Assembly (NCBI GenBank): GCA_022819905.1
Contig: JAJEGJ010000095.1
Coordinates: 62,001-126,000, forward strand
Length of the DNA stretch: 64,000 bases
Direction: 5' to 3'
From: Alphaproteobacteria bacterium
GTDB taxonomy: Bacteria; Pseudomonadota; Alphaproteobacteria; TMED109
The position numbers were made by a program, and so were the translations under genes. This document shows, one piece after another, positions 29,216 through 38,361 of the stretch (its first letter is position 1; each line of letters opens with the position of its first letter). The notes below the pieces were generated by a model, which made no database searches, was not told the DNA's origin, and saw only the letters and a list, made by a program, of their open reading frames with translations.

Positions 29216-30271
29216 GTGATTAGCCGGGGTGTCGCCCTGTGTCTGGCGGCGCTTGTCCTTGCTGCATGCGCCCGGAATGCACCGCCGGCGCCCGTCGTGT
29301 CTGACCAGCCCGGGGCGGGCAGCCAAGCATCGCCGCGGACGAGCCCGGCCGTCGAGGCAGCTGCGGCCGGTACCGTGATCGTCAAGCGAGGCGACACCTA
29401 CTCCGAGATTGCTGAGACTCACGGGGTGTCGACGCGGGCGCTCATCGAAATCAACGGCGCGGAACCCCCCTACACGATCTATCCCGGCGACGTCCTGCGC
29501 CTGCCGGAGCCGCGGATCTACACCGTTGCAGAGGGCGACAACGCGACCAAGATCGCCCGCTGTCACGGCGTGGACATCTGGTCGCTGGTGCAGCTGAACA
29601 AGCTGAAGCACCCCTACCGATTGTCGGTCGGATGCAAGCTGCGCATTCCCCGGCGGATTCGCACTCCGCACTGCCCGGAGGAACGCACGCAGGTCGTGGG
29701 AACCGTGCCGGCGGCACCGGCAGCACCGGCAGAGTCCGCCGCCGGGGCGGCTCCGGTTCCGGCCGTGGCCCCCGGAACTGTGGCAGCCATTCCAGACCCG
29801 ACTGCGCCAGCGGTACCGGCAGCGCCGGCTCCCGAGGGCGCCGCACCGGCGGTGCCACCGGCCCCGGCTCCCGCCAGGCAGAGTGCCGGCAGCGCCAAGT
29901 TCCTGTGGCCCGCCGAGGGGCAGATCGCCTCGCGCTTCGGGACGAAATCGGGAGGACTCAAGAACGATGGCATCAACATCGCCGCCCCGGCAGGGAGCCC
30001 GGTGCGCGCCACGGCGGACGGGACGGTGGCGTACGCCGGGAATGAGCTTCAGGCCTACGGCAACCTGGTCCTCATCAAGCACGATGGAGGTTGGATGTCG
30101 GCGTACGCACACAATCAGGAACTGAAGGTCGCGCGTGGTGACCGGGTGCTGCAAGGTCAGACGATCGCGCAGGTAGGCCAGACCGGTAACGTGCCCAACC
30201 CGCAGGTGCACTTTGAGCTACGGACCGGGCAGGGAAGGCCGGTCGACCCGCTCAAGCACCTTGGAAAGTAG
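29216..30271 (+). CDS. NlpD/DipM-like lipoprotein: two LysM domains and a degenerate M23 (LytM) domain
   Basis: 351 residues, GTG start. The signal peptide ends in a lipobox (LVLAAC18), so it should be a lipoprotein. Two LysM repeats follow (VIVKRGDTYSEIAETHGVST and YTVAEGDNATKIARCHGVDI), then an Ala/Pro-rich linker (about residues 160-225) and a C-terminal LytM domain (ASRFGTKSGGLKNDGINIAAP, YGNLVLIKHDGGWMSAYAHN, VHFELRTGQGRPVDPLKHL). Zinc-site positions are altered: the usual H-x-G-x-D pattern reads N-D-G-I-N, so it is probably non-catalytic and acts as an amidase activator in cell division, as NlpD does. It starts 29 bases after a tRNA-Leu and converges on the DUF815 gene. Confidence 0.85.
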   Translation: MISRGVALCLAALVLAACARNAPPAPVVSDQPGAGSQASPRTSPAVEAAAAGTVIVKRGDTYSEIAETHGVSTRALIEINGAEPPYTIYPGDVLRLPEPRIYTVAEGDNATKIARCHGVDIWSLVQLNKLKHPYRLSVGCKLRIPRRIRTPHCPEERTQVVGTVPAAPAAPAESAAGAAPVPAVAPGTVAAIPDPTAPAVPAAPAPEGAAPAVPPAPAPARQSAGSAKFLWPAEGQIASRFGTKSGGLKNDGINIAAPAGSPVRATADGTVAYAGNELQAYGNLVLIKHDGGWMSAYAHNQELKVARGDRVLQGQTIAQVGQTGNVPNPQVHFELRTGQGRPVDPLKHLGK

Positions 30272-30276
30272 CGGGA

Positions 30277-31137
30277 TCAGGGCAGCGCGATTTTCAGCTG
30301 TCCTGCCCGGTCCTGAATGAACTGCCAGGCGACCCGACCGGAACGGGCACCGCGGGTGACAGACCACTCCAGCGCCGCACGGCGCAGCGAATCGTCCGTG
30401 GGCAGTCCGTAGTAGGCGGCGTAGCCCAGGACGATCTCGAGGTAATCGTCCTGGGAACAGGAATGAAACCCGAGCCACAAGCCGAACCGGTCGCTCATGG
30501 AGACCTTTTCCTCGACCGCTTCCGAGGGGCTGATTGAGGTCGAGCGCTCGTTTTCGATCATCGACCGGGCCATCAGGTGGCGCCGGTTGGATGTAGCGTA
30601 GAACAAGGTGTTCGCGGGGCGGCCTTCCACGCCTCCCTCCAGCATGGCTTTCAGCGATCGATACGAAGCATCGCTCGCTTCGAACGACAGGTCGTCGCAG
30701 AACAGTACGTAGCGTTCGGGCCTGGGGCGCAAGGCTTGAAGAAGTGCGGGAAGCGTTTCAATGTCCTCGCGTGCGATCTCGACCAGCCGCAGCGGATCCC
30801 GGGCCCGGTCGGCGTTCACCGCGGCGTGCACGGCCTTGACCAGTGAACTCTTGCCGGTTCCACGGGCACCCCACAGCAGGGCATTGTTCGCCGGGAACCC
30901 GTCCGCGAATCGGCGGGTATTCTCGAGGAGGATGGAGCGGGCGCGGTCGATCCCGCGAAGCAGTTCAAGGGGAATCCGGTTCACGTCCGGAACCGGTCGA
31001 AGGCACTGCGCCTTCCCGTCCCAAAGGAACGCATCGTGGTCGGTATCGGGTACCGCCGCTTCCGGGGGCGGCGCCAGGCGCTCCAGCGCATCGGCCACCC
31101 TTTGCAGGAGCCCGTCCTGAGATTCTGCGTTGTTCAA
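30277..31137 (-). CDS. DUF815 family AAA-type ATPase
   Basis: 286 residues. The P-loop is LLWGARGTGKSSLVKAV; a Walker-B-like strand is YVLFCDDLSFEASDASYRSLK; the sensor region is NTLFYATSNRRHLM and the arginine-rich C-terminus includes WSVTRGARSGRVAWQFIQDRAGQ. This is the DUF815 P-loop ATPase set, of unknown role, typically encoded next to yajC in alphaproteobacteria. A TTG at 31137 was chosen because it gives the usual short N-terminus (NNAESQDGLLQRVADALERLAP) and follows GGAA; the open frame extends to 31332 into the yajC promoter region. Convergent with the NlpD-like gene, stops 5 bases apart. Confidence 0.87.
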   Translation of the reverse strand: MNNAESQDGLLQRVADALERLAPPPEAAVPDTDHDAFLWDGKAQCLRPVPDVNRIPLELLRGIDRARSILLENTRRFADGFPANNALLWGARGTGKSSLVKAVHAAVNADRARDPLRLVEIAREDIETLPALLQALRPRPERYVLFCDDLSFEASDASYRSLKAMLEGGVEGRPANTLFYATSNRRHLMARSMIENERSTSISPSEAVEEKVSMSDRFGLWLGFHSCSQDDYLEIVLGYAAYYGLPTDDSLRRAALEWSVTRGARSGRVAWQFIQDRAGQLKIALP

Positions 31138-31348
31138 TGTGCGTGTTCCGGGATTTCGGCCCGCTACGAACACCGCGGCCCCGACCGAGCGCGGGGGTAG
31201 GGCAGCGAAACGTCGTTTGCAACGACCCAGGGCCGAGTCGGGGCACGAGCATAACCCAATGCCGGGACGCGGGCTCTCGCTGGAACCGGTTGCGGCGGTG
31301 CAGGCCGCGCCTGTATAGTCTGCGCCTTCCATTTAGGAGTGGTCGCAA

Positions 31349-31705
31349 ATGCTCATCGCGCCGGCGTTTGCCCAAGGCGCGTCCGCTGACGGCGGAAGCT
31401 CCTTCTTGATCCAGCTGTTGCCGCTGGTCCTGATCTTCGCCGTCTTCTATTTCTTGCTGATCCGGCCGCAGCAGAAGCGCCTGAAGGAGCACAAGGCCAT
31501 GGTTGCCGCCGTCAAGCGAGGAGACCAGGTCGTGACGGCGGGTGGAGTCAAGGGGCGCGTGACCTACATCGACGACGACCAGACCATTTCCGTCGAGATC
31601 GCGCCAGACATCACCGTGAAGGTGGTGCGGGATACGCTGTCCCAGGTAGTACCGAAAGGCGGCTCTTCCGCGTCCGGCCAAAACCAGTCACCAGCCAAGT
31701 CTTGA
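31349..31705 (+). CDS. yajC: Preprotein translocase subunit YajC
   Basis: 118 residues. An N-terminal membrane span (LIQLLPLVLIFAVFYFLLI) ends in the family signature RPQQKRLKEHKAMVAAVKRGDQVVTAGG, followed by a small beta domain (GRVTYIDDDQTISVEIAPDITVKVVRDTLSQVV). YajC associates with SecDF at the inner membrane and supports Sec-dependent secretion. GGAG lies 9 bases before the ATG. secD starts 34 bases downstream, so yajC-secD-secF-Mth938 form one operon. Confidence 0.95.
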   Translation: MLIAPAFAQGASADGGSSFLIQLLPLVLIFAVFYFLLIRPQQKRLKEHKAMVAAVKRGDQVVTAGGVKGRVTYIDDDQTISVEIAPDITVKVVRDTLSQVVPKGGSSASGQNQSPAKS

Positions 31706-31739
31706 GCGGTATGCGCCGCCAGTCACGAGGAATCCCGGC

Positions 31740-33296
31740 GTGATTCACGTACCGCGCTGGCAGATTGCCGTCGCCGTCATCGCCGTGGTCTTCGCCGTTG
31801 TGTATTCGGCTCCTAACTTTCTTCCCTCGTCGGTTTCCTGGCTGCCGGGCGATCCTGTCCGTCTTGGATTGGACCTGCAGGGAGGATCACATCTTCTCCT
31901 CAGGGTCGATTCGGACGTGGTGCTGGAGGAGCGGCTCGAATCCGTGCTGGACGAGATCCGGACCCGGTACCGGGCTGCCGGGATCGGGTACACGGACATT
32001 GGCGTCAGGCAGCTGACCGGAGGGCTGACGCTGACGGATCCGGCGCAGGGGGAACAAGCGCAGGAACTGGCCGAGGAGGCCGACGAAACGCTGGAGATCG
32101 ACGTCGAAAGCAGCGGCCGGATGACGTTCCGACTTGATTCCGCCGCAGAAAAGGAACTGCGCATCTCCGCGCTGTCGCAGTCGCAGGAGGTGATCCGCCG
32201 CCGGATCGACGAGACGGGCACCAACGAGCCCACGATTCAACGCCAGGGCGACGACCGCATTCTTGTGCAGCTTCCGGGTGTCGATGACCCCGAACGAATC
32301 AAGCGTCTTCTGGGCCAGACCGCCAAGATGAACTTCCGCATGGTCGACGAGACCGCCTCGATCCCGGAGGCGCTGGCGGGGCGCGTGCCGCCCGGATCCG
32401 AGCTCCTGTATGAGGATGACGGGTCGGAGCAGGGCGTCCCGATCGTGGTTCGACGCCGCGTCGGCGTGAGCGGTGACAATCTGGTCGGCGCGGCGCCGGT
32501 AATTGACCAGAACAACCAGCCGGTCGTGAGCCTTCGGTTTGACGCCGCCGGTGCCCGACGTTTCGGTGACTTGACCACGGAGAACGTCGGCCGCCGCTTT
32601 GCGATCGTGCTTGATGGACGCGTCATCAGCGCTCCCGTCATTCGCGAGCCGATTCCTGGCGGCAGTGGGCAGATCTCAGGCAACTTCACGTTTGAGACTG
32701 CCAGTGACTTGGCCCTACTGCTGAGGGCCGGTGCGCTGCCGGCACCGCTGGTGATCCTGGAAGAGCGCACGGTCGGCCCGAGTCTCGGCCGCGATTCGAT
32801 CGCCGCGGGAACCTTGGCCGGTCAGGTCGCGCTGTTGCTGGTGATCATCTACATGGTCGCGGTCTACGGTTTGTTCGGCGTGGCTGCCGACATTGCGCTG
32901 GCGGTGAACATCGCCCTCCTTCTCGGAATTCTGTCGGCGCTCGGAGCGACCCTGACATTGCCGGGCATCGCCGGAATCGCGCTGACGATCGGGATGGCGG
33001 TGGACGCGAACGTGCTGATCTTCGAGCGCATCCGCGAGGAGACGCGGCGGGGACGATCACCGGTGTCCGCAATCGATACCGGTTACCGTCAGGCACTGCG
33101 TGCCATCATCGATGCGAACGTCACGACGCTGATTGCCGCGCTCGTGCTGTTCCAGATGGGTTCAGGGCCGATTCGCGGGTTCGCGGTCACGCTTGCGGTG
33201 GGTGTATTCACGACCATGTTCTGCTCGTTGATCATCAGTCGACTGCTGGTGCTGGCGTGGCTCAGCCGTACCCGTCCCCAGGTCCTGAAGGTTTGA
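31740..33296 (+). CDS. secD: Protein translocase subunit SecD
   Basis: 518 residues, GTG start with GAGGAA upstream. The N-terminal span (VAVIAVVFAVVYSAPNFLPS) is followed by the periplasmic P1 region beginning LGLDLQGGSHLLLRVD, the RIDETGTNEPTIQRQGDDRI stretch, then the conserved SGQISGNF loop and five C-terminal spans with GMAVDANVLIFERIREE, the family hallmark. SecD works with SecF to drive late steps of Sec export using the proton motive force. Confidence 0.97.
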   Translation: MIHVPRWQIAVAVIAVVFAVVYSAPNFLPSSVSWLPGDPVRLGLDLQGGSHLLLRVDSDVVLEERLESVLDEIRTRYRAAGIGYTDIGVRQLTGGLTLTDPAQGEQAQELAEEADETLEIDVESSGRMTFRLDSAAEKELRISALSQSQEVIRRRIDETGTNEPTIQRQGDDRILVQLPGVDDPERIKRLLGQTAKMNFRMVDETASIPEALAGRVPPGSELLYEDDGSEQGVPIVVRRRVGVSGDNLVGAAPVIDQNNQPVVSLRFDAAGARRFGDLTTENVGRRFAIVLDGRVISAPVIREPIPGGSGQISGNFTFETASDLALLLRAGALPAPLVILEERTVGPSLGRDSIAAGTLAGQVALLLVIIYMVAVYGLFGVAADIALAVNIALLLGILSALGATLTLPGIAGIALTIGMAVDANVLIFERIREETRRGRSPVSAIDTGYRQALRAIIDANVTTLIAALVLFQMGSGPIRGFAVTLAVGVFTTMFCSLIISRLLVLAWLSRTRPQVLKV

Positions 33297-33309
33297 GAGG
33301 AACGCGACG

Positions 33310-34254
33310 ATGCGGCTCAGGCTGATTCCCGACGACACCACACTGCAGATCATCCCGCTGCGCCGGCACGCGATGATCGGGTCGGTCGTGGCCATCGTGG
33401 CGTCTGCCGTGCTGTACGTGGCCATCGGGCTCAACTTCGGGATCGATTTCCGCGGCGGGATCCTGATCGAAGTCCGGATTCCGGAAGTACCGCAGGTCAC
33501 CGAGGTGCGGGGCGCATTCGAAGGGGCCGGTCTCGGCGAGGTCGCCATCCAGGAGTTCGGCGAGGAGACCGACTTTCTGGTGCGGATCGAACGGCAGCCC
33601 GGCGGGGACGAGGCACAGCAGGCCGCGGTCGAGACAGCCCGGTCGCATCTGGCAGCCGCATTCGGCGATGTCGTCGAGTATCGAAGGGTGGAGTTTGTCG
33701 GCCCGACTGTCAGCCAGGACCTCCTCCGCGGCGGCGCCATCGCGGTGCTGCTCGCCGTCGTGGCAATGCTCCTTTACATCATGTTCCGGTTCGAGATGGC
33801 GTTCGCGTGGGGAGCGGTCGTGGCGCTGGTCCACGACGTGATTCTCACGATCGGCGTGTTTTCGATCACCGGACTCGAATTCAACGTGGCCACGGTGGCG
33901 GCGCTGCTCCTCATCGTCGGCTACTCGATGAACGACACGGTCGTTGTCTATGACCGTGTTCGGGAAAACCTGAGGAAGTACAAGAAGACCAGCCTTGATT
34001 TGGTGCTCAACCGGAGCATCAACGAGACCCTCTCGCGTACGGTCAACACCACGGTGACGACGATAATGGCCCTGGGGGCGCTGATTCTGCTCGGCGGACC
34101 CGTGGTTCAGGACTTCAGTTTTGCCATGATCTGGGGGATCACTGTCGGCACCTATTCGTCCATTTTCCTCGCCGCACCGCTCCTGTTGACGTTCGGGGTG
34201 CGCCGGGGTGCGGAAACCCCGGGGCCGAAGGCTGAAGGTGAGAGGGCCGCCTGA
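33310..34254 (+). CDS. secF: Protein translocase subunit SecF
   Basis: 314 residues. It has the SecF features GIDFRGGILIEVR after the first span, VEFVGPTVSQDLLRGGAIAVLLAV, and the hallmark VGYSMNDTVVVYDRVREN with RSINETLSRTVNTTVTT in the membrane domain. It begins 13 bases after secD and its end overlaps the start of the Mth938-like gene. Confidence 0.97.
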   Translation: MRLRLIPDDTTLQIIPLRRHAMIGSVVAIVASAVLYVAIGLNFGIDFRGGILIEVRIPEVPQVTEVRGAFEGAGLGEVAIQEFGEETDFLVRIERQPGGDEAQQAAVETARSHLAAAFGDVVEYRRVEFVGPTVSQDLLRGGAIAVLLAVVAMLLYIMFRFEMAFAWGAVVALVHDVILTIGVFSITGLEFNVATVAALLLIVGYSMNDTVVVYDRVRENLRKYKKTSLDLVLNRSINETLSRTVNTTVTTIMALGALILLGGPVVQDFSFAMIWGITVGTYSSIFLAAPLLLTFGVRRGAETPGPKAEGERAA

Positions 34255-34642
34255 GGGAGACGGGGCGCTCGTCCGGGTAGACGGCTACGGACCCGCCGGG
34301 TTCACGATATCGGGACGTCGGCATCAGGGACCCATCATTCTGCGCGCGGACGATGTGGTTGCCTGGGCAGGCTTCGCCGAGTCCGGACTGGAGGCGGCGG
34401 CGGCCCGCGACCTGCTCGCCGATTTCCAGCCGCCGGGAATCGTTCTGGTCGGAACGGGCCAACGAAGGGTCGTTCCTGATTCGTCGTTCCTCGCGTGGTT
34501 TCGGGCACGCGGCTTCGAGCCCGACCTGATGGCCACCGGCGCCGCGTGTCGAACATGGAATGTGCTGGCCATGGAGGGCCGGGAGGTGATCGCCGGGCTC
34601 ATCCCGTCAGGATGGGGCCCCGGGCAGGAAACGGAAGCGTGA
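34238..34642 (+). CDS. Mth938/NDUFAF3-like (DUF498) domain protein
   Basis: 134 residues, one Mth938 domain: LVRVDGYGPAGFTISGRRHQGPIILRADDVVAW, then PPGIVLVGTGQRRVVPD, FRARGFEPDLMATGAACRTWNVLAMEGREV and a short tail. The fold is shared with the mitochondrial complex I assembly factor NDUFAF3; a similar assembly role in bacteria is inferred at best. The GTG at 34238 gives a 17-base overlap with secF; the position after secF is a recalled alphaproteobacterial arrangement. Confidence 0.85.
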   Translation: MRGPPEGDGALVRVDGYGPAGFTISGRRHQGPIILRADDVVAWAGFAESGLEAAAARDLLADFQPPGIVLVGTGQRRVVPDSSFLAWFRARGFEPDLMATGAACRTWNVLAMEGREVIAGLIPSGWGPGQETEA

Positions 34643-34716
34643 GCCCGGCACTGGGTCTGGCTGCACCGCCAAACGGACCTGTCTTCACAGGCCATTGCGC
34701 GGCCGGGCCGCAGATT

Positions 34717-37629
34717 TCAGGCGGGCTTGAGCTTGGCCCGGAGAAACTGGCCCGTGTAGCTCTCCGGCGCCCCCATCACGGTTTCCGGCGATCCCTGCGC
34801 GACCACCTGGCCACCGCCGGCGCCGCCTTCCGGTCCCAGGTCGATGATCCAGTCCGCTTGCTTGATCACGTCGAGGTGGTGTTCGATCACGAGGACCGTG
34901 TTGCCCTGGTCGACCAGGGCGTGCAGGACCTGGAGCAACGACCGGACGTCTTCGAAATGAAGGCCCGTGGTGGGCTCGTCCAGCAGATAGAGAGTCCGGC
35001 CAGTCGCACGCCTTGAGAGTTCCTTCGACAACTTGACCCGTTGGGCTTCGCCGCCCGAAAGCGTGGTCGCGCGCTGGCCGAGACGGACGTAGCCGAGACC
35101 GACCCGCCGCAGGGTTTCAAGCTTGTCCCGGATGGTCGGAATCGCGGCGAAGAACTGGGCGGCTGACGTGACGTCCATGTCGAGTACGTCGGCGATGGAC
35201 CGGTCCCGGTAGCGGATCTCGAGCGTTTCCCGGTTGTATCGCCGGCCCTTGCATGCGTCGCAGGTGACATAGACCGGCGCCAGGAAGTGCATCTCGATCT
35301 TGAGCACCCCGTCACCTTGACAGGCCTCGCAACGACCGCCCTTGACGTTGAACGAGAAACGGCCCGGTCGGTACCCGCGTGCGCGCGCTTCAGGCAATTG
35401 GGTGAACCAGTCCCGAATAGGCCCGAACGCGCCCGTGTATGTGGCCGGATTCGAGCGCGGGGTTCGCCCGATTGGTGACTGGTCAATGTCGATGACCTTG
35501 TCGAACAGCCATGAACCCCGAATGCGGTCGTCCTGACGATCCGGATGGGCGAGGGAAGCGCGGAGGAGCGGATGCAACGTGTCGAGGACCAGGCTCGACT
35601 TGCCGCTGCCCGAAACCCCGGTCACGCAGATGAGGAGCCCTGCAGGGACATCGACTTCGACGTTCCGGAGATTGTTGGTGTTGATGCCGTGGAGGCTGAG
35701 CGTTCGCTCCGGCACCGGCCGACGGCGGGTTTCGGGTACGGGAATCGTGCGGTCGCCATTGAGGTACTGACCGGTCAGGCTGCCCTCGTGCGCCTTCAGG
35801 TCTTGGGGAGTTCCGGTGGCGACGATGTGCCCGCCCGTTTCTCCGGCGCCGGGTCCCATGTCCACCACGAAGTCGGCTGCCATTATGGAATCCTCGTCAT
35901 GCTCCACGACCAGCACCGTATTGCCGAGGTCCCGAAGGTTCTTGAGCGTCTCGAGCAAGCGCGCGTTGTCTTTCTGATGAAGCCCGATCGAGGGTTCATC
36001 CAGGACGTAGAGCACGCCCGTCAGACCTGACCCGATCTGGGACGCAAGCCGGATCCGCTGGCTTTCGCCGCCCGAAAGCGTGGCCGAGCCCCGCGCCAGG
36101 GTCAGGTATTCGAGGCCGACATCCATGAGGAACCCGAGCCGAAGGGACAATTCCCGGAGGGTGCGTTCGGCGATGGTCCGGCTTTGCGCATCGAGCGTGG
36201 CCGGAAGTTCGTCGTCTACCCAGGTCTTGGCATCGGCGATTGTCATTTCGGAGACGGTGCCGATGTGCCGCTCACCGATGCGAACGGCCAGCGCCTCCGT
36301 CCGGAGGCGATGGCCCTGGCAGGCGTGGCATCGGACCTTGGCGCGGTAGCTGCCCAATTGTTCGCGTACCGACGGCTCCGAAGCTTCCTGCCAGCGCTTT
36401 TCGAGCGACGGAACTACCCCTGGAAATGGGCGGGTCAGCGTGCGGGCCGTATCCGTGTCTCCGTACTGTATGGCCACGTCGGTTGTCCCGGACCCGTGAA
36501 GTATGGTCTCCCGCACGGACTTGGGCAGGCGGCTCCATGGCTTGTCCAGCGAAAATCCGAAATGACGCGCCATCCCCTCAAGGGCTTGCAGGTAGTACCC
36601 CGACGGCGGCACTTCCCAGGGCTCGATGGCACCGGCTCGCAGCGTCAGCTTCGGGTTGGGGATGATGAGGTCAGGATCGAAGAACTCGACGACGCCGATC
36701 CCGCCGCATCGATTGCACCACCCGGATGGACTGTTGAACGAGAACAGCCGTGGCTCAATCTCATCGATGGTGAAGCCGGAGACGGGGCAGGCAAATCGAG
36801 CCGAGAAGGTCACGCGTTCGGATGAATCTGCATCTTCGGTAATCAGCAGGCCGTCGGACAGCCGAAGCGCGGTCTCGGTGCTGTCCGCAAGACGCGATTC
36901 AAGGCCCTCCCGGATCACGATGCGGTCCACCACCACTTCGATGTCGTGGTTGCGGTGGCGATCGAGCGTCGGTGGGTCGTCCGTCTCGTACAGCATCCCG
37001 TCGACCTTGACTCGTTGGAACCCCTGCCGCAGGAGGTCTTCCAGGTCCTTTCTGAACTCGCCTTTGCGGTTTCGCACCACGGGACTGAGTAGGAGGAGTC
37101 GCGTTCCCGGCGGCTGCGCCATCATGGCGTCCACCATTTGCGTAACCGTCTGGCTCGTGATGGGCAAACCGGTCGCCGGGGAATAAGGTACTCCGACCCG
37201 GGCAAACAAGAGTCGCAGGTAGTCCTGAATCTCGGTGACCGTTCCGACGGTTGAGCGGGGATTGTGCGAAACGTTCTTTTGGTCAACCGCGATGGCGGGG
37301 GACAGACCCTCGATCAGGTCGACGTCCGGCTTCTCAACCATCTCGAGAAACTGCCTGGCGTAGGCGGACAGGCTCTCGACGTAGCGGCGCTGCCCTTCAG
37401 CGTAGACCGTGTCGAACGCCAACGACGACTTCCCCGAACCGGATAGTCCAGTAATGACAACGAGGCGCCCCCGCGGGATCGTCACGTCGATGGACTTCAG
37501 GTTGTGCGTGCGGGCACCTCGGATGGCGAGCATGCCGCTTGAACGGTCGGCGGCTTCCGCGGGATCCTGAGGCGCGGACGCTGACTTGAACCTGCCCGAT
37601 AAAGGCGGTTGGATCTTGTGTACGGCCAT
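34717..37629 (-). CDS. uvrA: Excinuclease ABC subunit A
   Basis: 970 residues, normal length for UvrA plus a short N-terminal extension. Two ABC modules: Walker [11 protein letters not shown] (residues 61-70) and [10 protein letters not shown]; signatures [20 protein letters not shown] and [16 protein letters not shown]; Walker B with [16 protein letters not shown] and [16 protein letters not shown]. Zinc-finger Cys pairs are seen ([10 protein letters not shown] and CEACQGDGV...[10 protein letters not shown]). It recognises DNA damage and loads UvrB in nucleotide-excision repair. The ATG at 37629 was used; the ATG at 37533 ([13 protein letters not shown]) matches the usual UvrA start but has no Shine-Dalgarno. 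It is divergent from ssb. Confidence 0.97.
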   Translation of the reverse strand: MAVHKIQPPLSGRFKSASAPQDPAEAADRSSGMLAIRGARTHNLKSIDVTIPRGRLVVITGLSGSGKSSLAFDTVYAEGQRRYVESLSAYARQFLEMVEKPDVDLIEGLSPAIAVDQKNVSHNPRSTVGTVTEIQDYLRLLFARVGVPYSPATGLPITSQTVTQMVDAMMAQPPGTRLLLLSPVVRNRKGEFRKDLEDLLRQGFQRVKVDGMLYETDDPPTLDRHRNHDIEVVVDRIVIREGLESRLADSTETALRLSDGLLITEDADSSERVTFSARFACPVSGFTIDEIEPRLFSFNSPSGWCNRCGGIGVVEFFDPDLIIPNPKLTLRAGAIEPWEVPPSGYYLQALEGMARHFGFSLDKPWSRLPKSVRETILHGSGTTDVAIQYGDTDTARTLTRPFPGVVPSLEKRWQEASEPSVREQLGSYRAKVRCHACQGHRLRTEALAVRIGERHIGTVSEMTIADAKTWVDDELPATLDAQSRTIAERTLRELSLRLGFLMDVGLEYLTLARGSATLSGGESQRIRLASQIGSGLTGVLYVLDEPSIGLHQKDNARLLETLKNLRDLGNTVLVVEHDEDSIMAADFVVDMGPGAGETGGHIVATGTPQDLKAHEGSLTGQYLNGDRTIPVPETRRRPVPERTLSLHGINTNNLRNVEVDVPAGLLICVTGVSGSGKSSLVLDTLHPLLRASLAHPDRQDDRIRGSWLFDKVIDIDQSPIGRTPRSNPATYTGAFGPIRDWFTQLPEARARGYRPGRFSFNVKGGRCEACQGDGVLKIEMHFLAPVYVTCDACKGRRYNRETLEIRYRDRSIADVLDMDVTSAAQFFAAIPTIRDKLETLRRVGLGYVRLGQRATTLSGGEAQRVKLSKELSRRATGRTLYLLDEPTTGLHFEDVRSLLQVLHALVDQGNTVLVIEHHLDVIKQADWIIDLGPEGGAGGGQVVAQGSPETVMGAPESYTGQFLRAKLKPA

Positions 37630-37738
37630 CGGTACATCCGTTCCGGAAGCGAAACTATTCTAGTCGCCGGAACGGCACGCAACTGCCCGTGCCAGTACCG
37701 CCATATGGCCGCAAATGCGGAACGGCGCGGCCGAATCG

Positions 37739-37773
37739 TGTATATTTTCCGAATACATGGTACTGCAGAGTAC
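37739..37773. promoter_or_regulatory. Inverted repeats in the uvrA-ssb intergenic region
   Basis: Two short inverted repeats lie side by side about 55-90 bases before ssb: TGTAT-N9-ATACA (37739-37757, also containing a TATATT that could be a -10) and GTACT-GCAG-AGTAC (37760-37773). They could be an operator for ssb or uvrA. Neither matches the alphaproteobacterial LexA box (GTTC-N7-GTTC) as I know it. Confidence 0.3.
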
Positions 37774-37826
37774 GCAGACTTCCTTATCGAGATAAAGAGT
37801 GCTGAATTGAATCAAGGAAACGATTT

Positions 37827-38294
37827 ATGGTGATGAGTGTTAACAAGGTAATCCTATTGGGGAATGTTGGGCGTGATCCTGAAATCCGCGAGCTTCCGAA
37901 CGGTGGACGCGTGGCCAATTTTTCGATCGCCACGGAAGAGCGCTGGCGTGACAAGCAGACTGGTGAGCAGCGCGAGCGAACCGAGTGGCACCGGATAGTG
38001 GTGTTCAATCCGATGCTGATCGATATTGTCGATGACCGCGTCTTCAAGGGAACCCGCGTGTACATCGAGGGACAGCTCCAAACCCGCCGCTGGCAAGATC
38101 CTTCGGGTTACGACCGGTTCACCACGGAGATTGCGCTGCAGCGTTTTGGCAGCCGCATCATCGTGCTGAACGACCGTCGCTACGACGACAGCCATGACGA
38201 TTCGGCGGCGACAAGGGGTCGGGGAACGTACCCATCCCGGACGCAGGCCGAACATTCACACGACGCTGATTTCGACGAAGAAGTGCCGTTCTAG
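37827..38294 (+). CDS. ssb: Single-stranded DNA-binding protein
   Basis: 155 residues. The OB fold starts SVNKVILLGNVGRDPEIRELPNGG and includes ANFSIATEERW and TEWHRIVVFN, followed by VYIEGQLQTRRWQD. A short disordered linker leads to the acidic tip DFDEEVPF, the SSB protein-interaction motif. AAGGAAA precedes the ATG at 37827; the ATG at 37833 is an alternative start. It is divergent from uvrA and upstream of gyrA, as in other alphaproteobacteria. Confidence 0.96.
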   Translation: MVMSVNKVILLGNVGRDPEIRELPNGGRVANFSIATEERWRDKQTGEQRERTEWHRIVVFNPMLIDIVDDRVFKGTRVYIEGQLQTRRWQDPSGYDRFTTEIALQRFGSRIIVLNDRRYDDSHDDSAATRGRGTYPSRTQAEHSHDADFDEEVPF

Positions 38295-38361
38295 GTGCTG
38301 TGTTGGCGGCCCACGATCCGAGCCGCCCCCGCCTGTTCCCGTCACTCGCAGCTGCTGAAAT

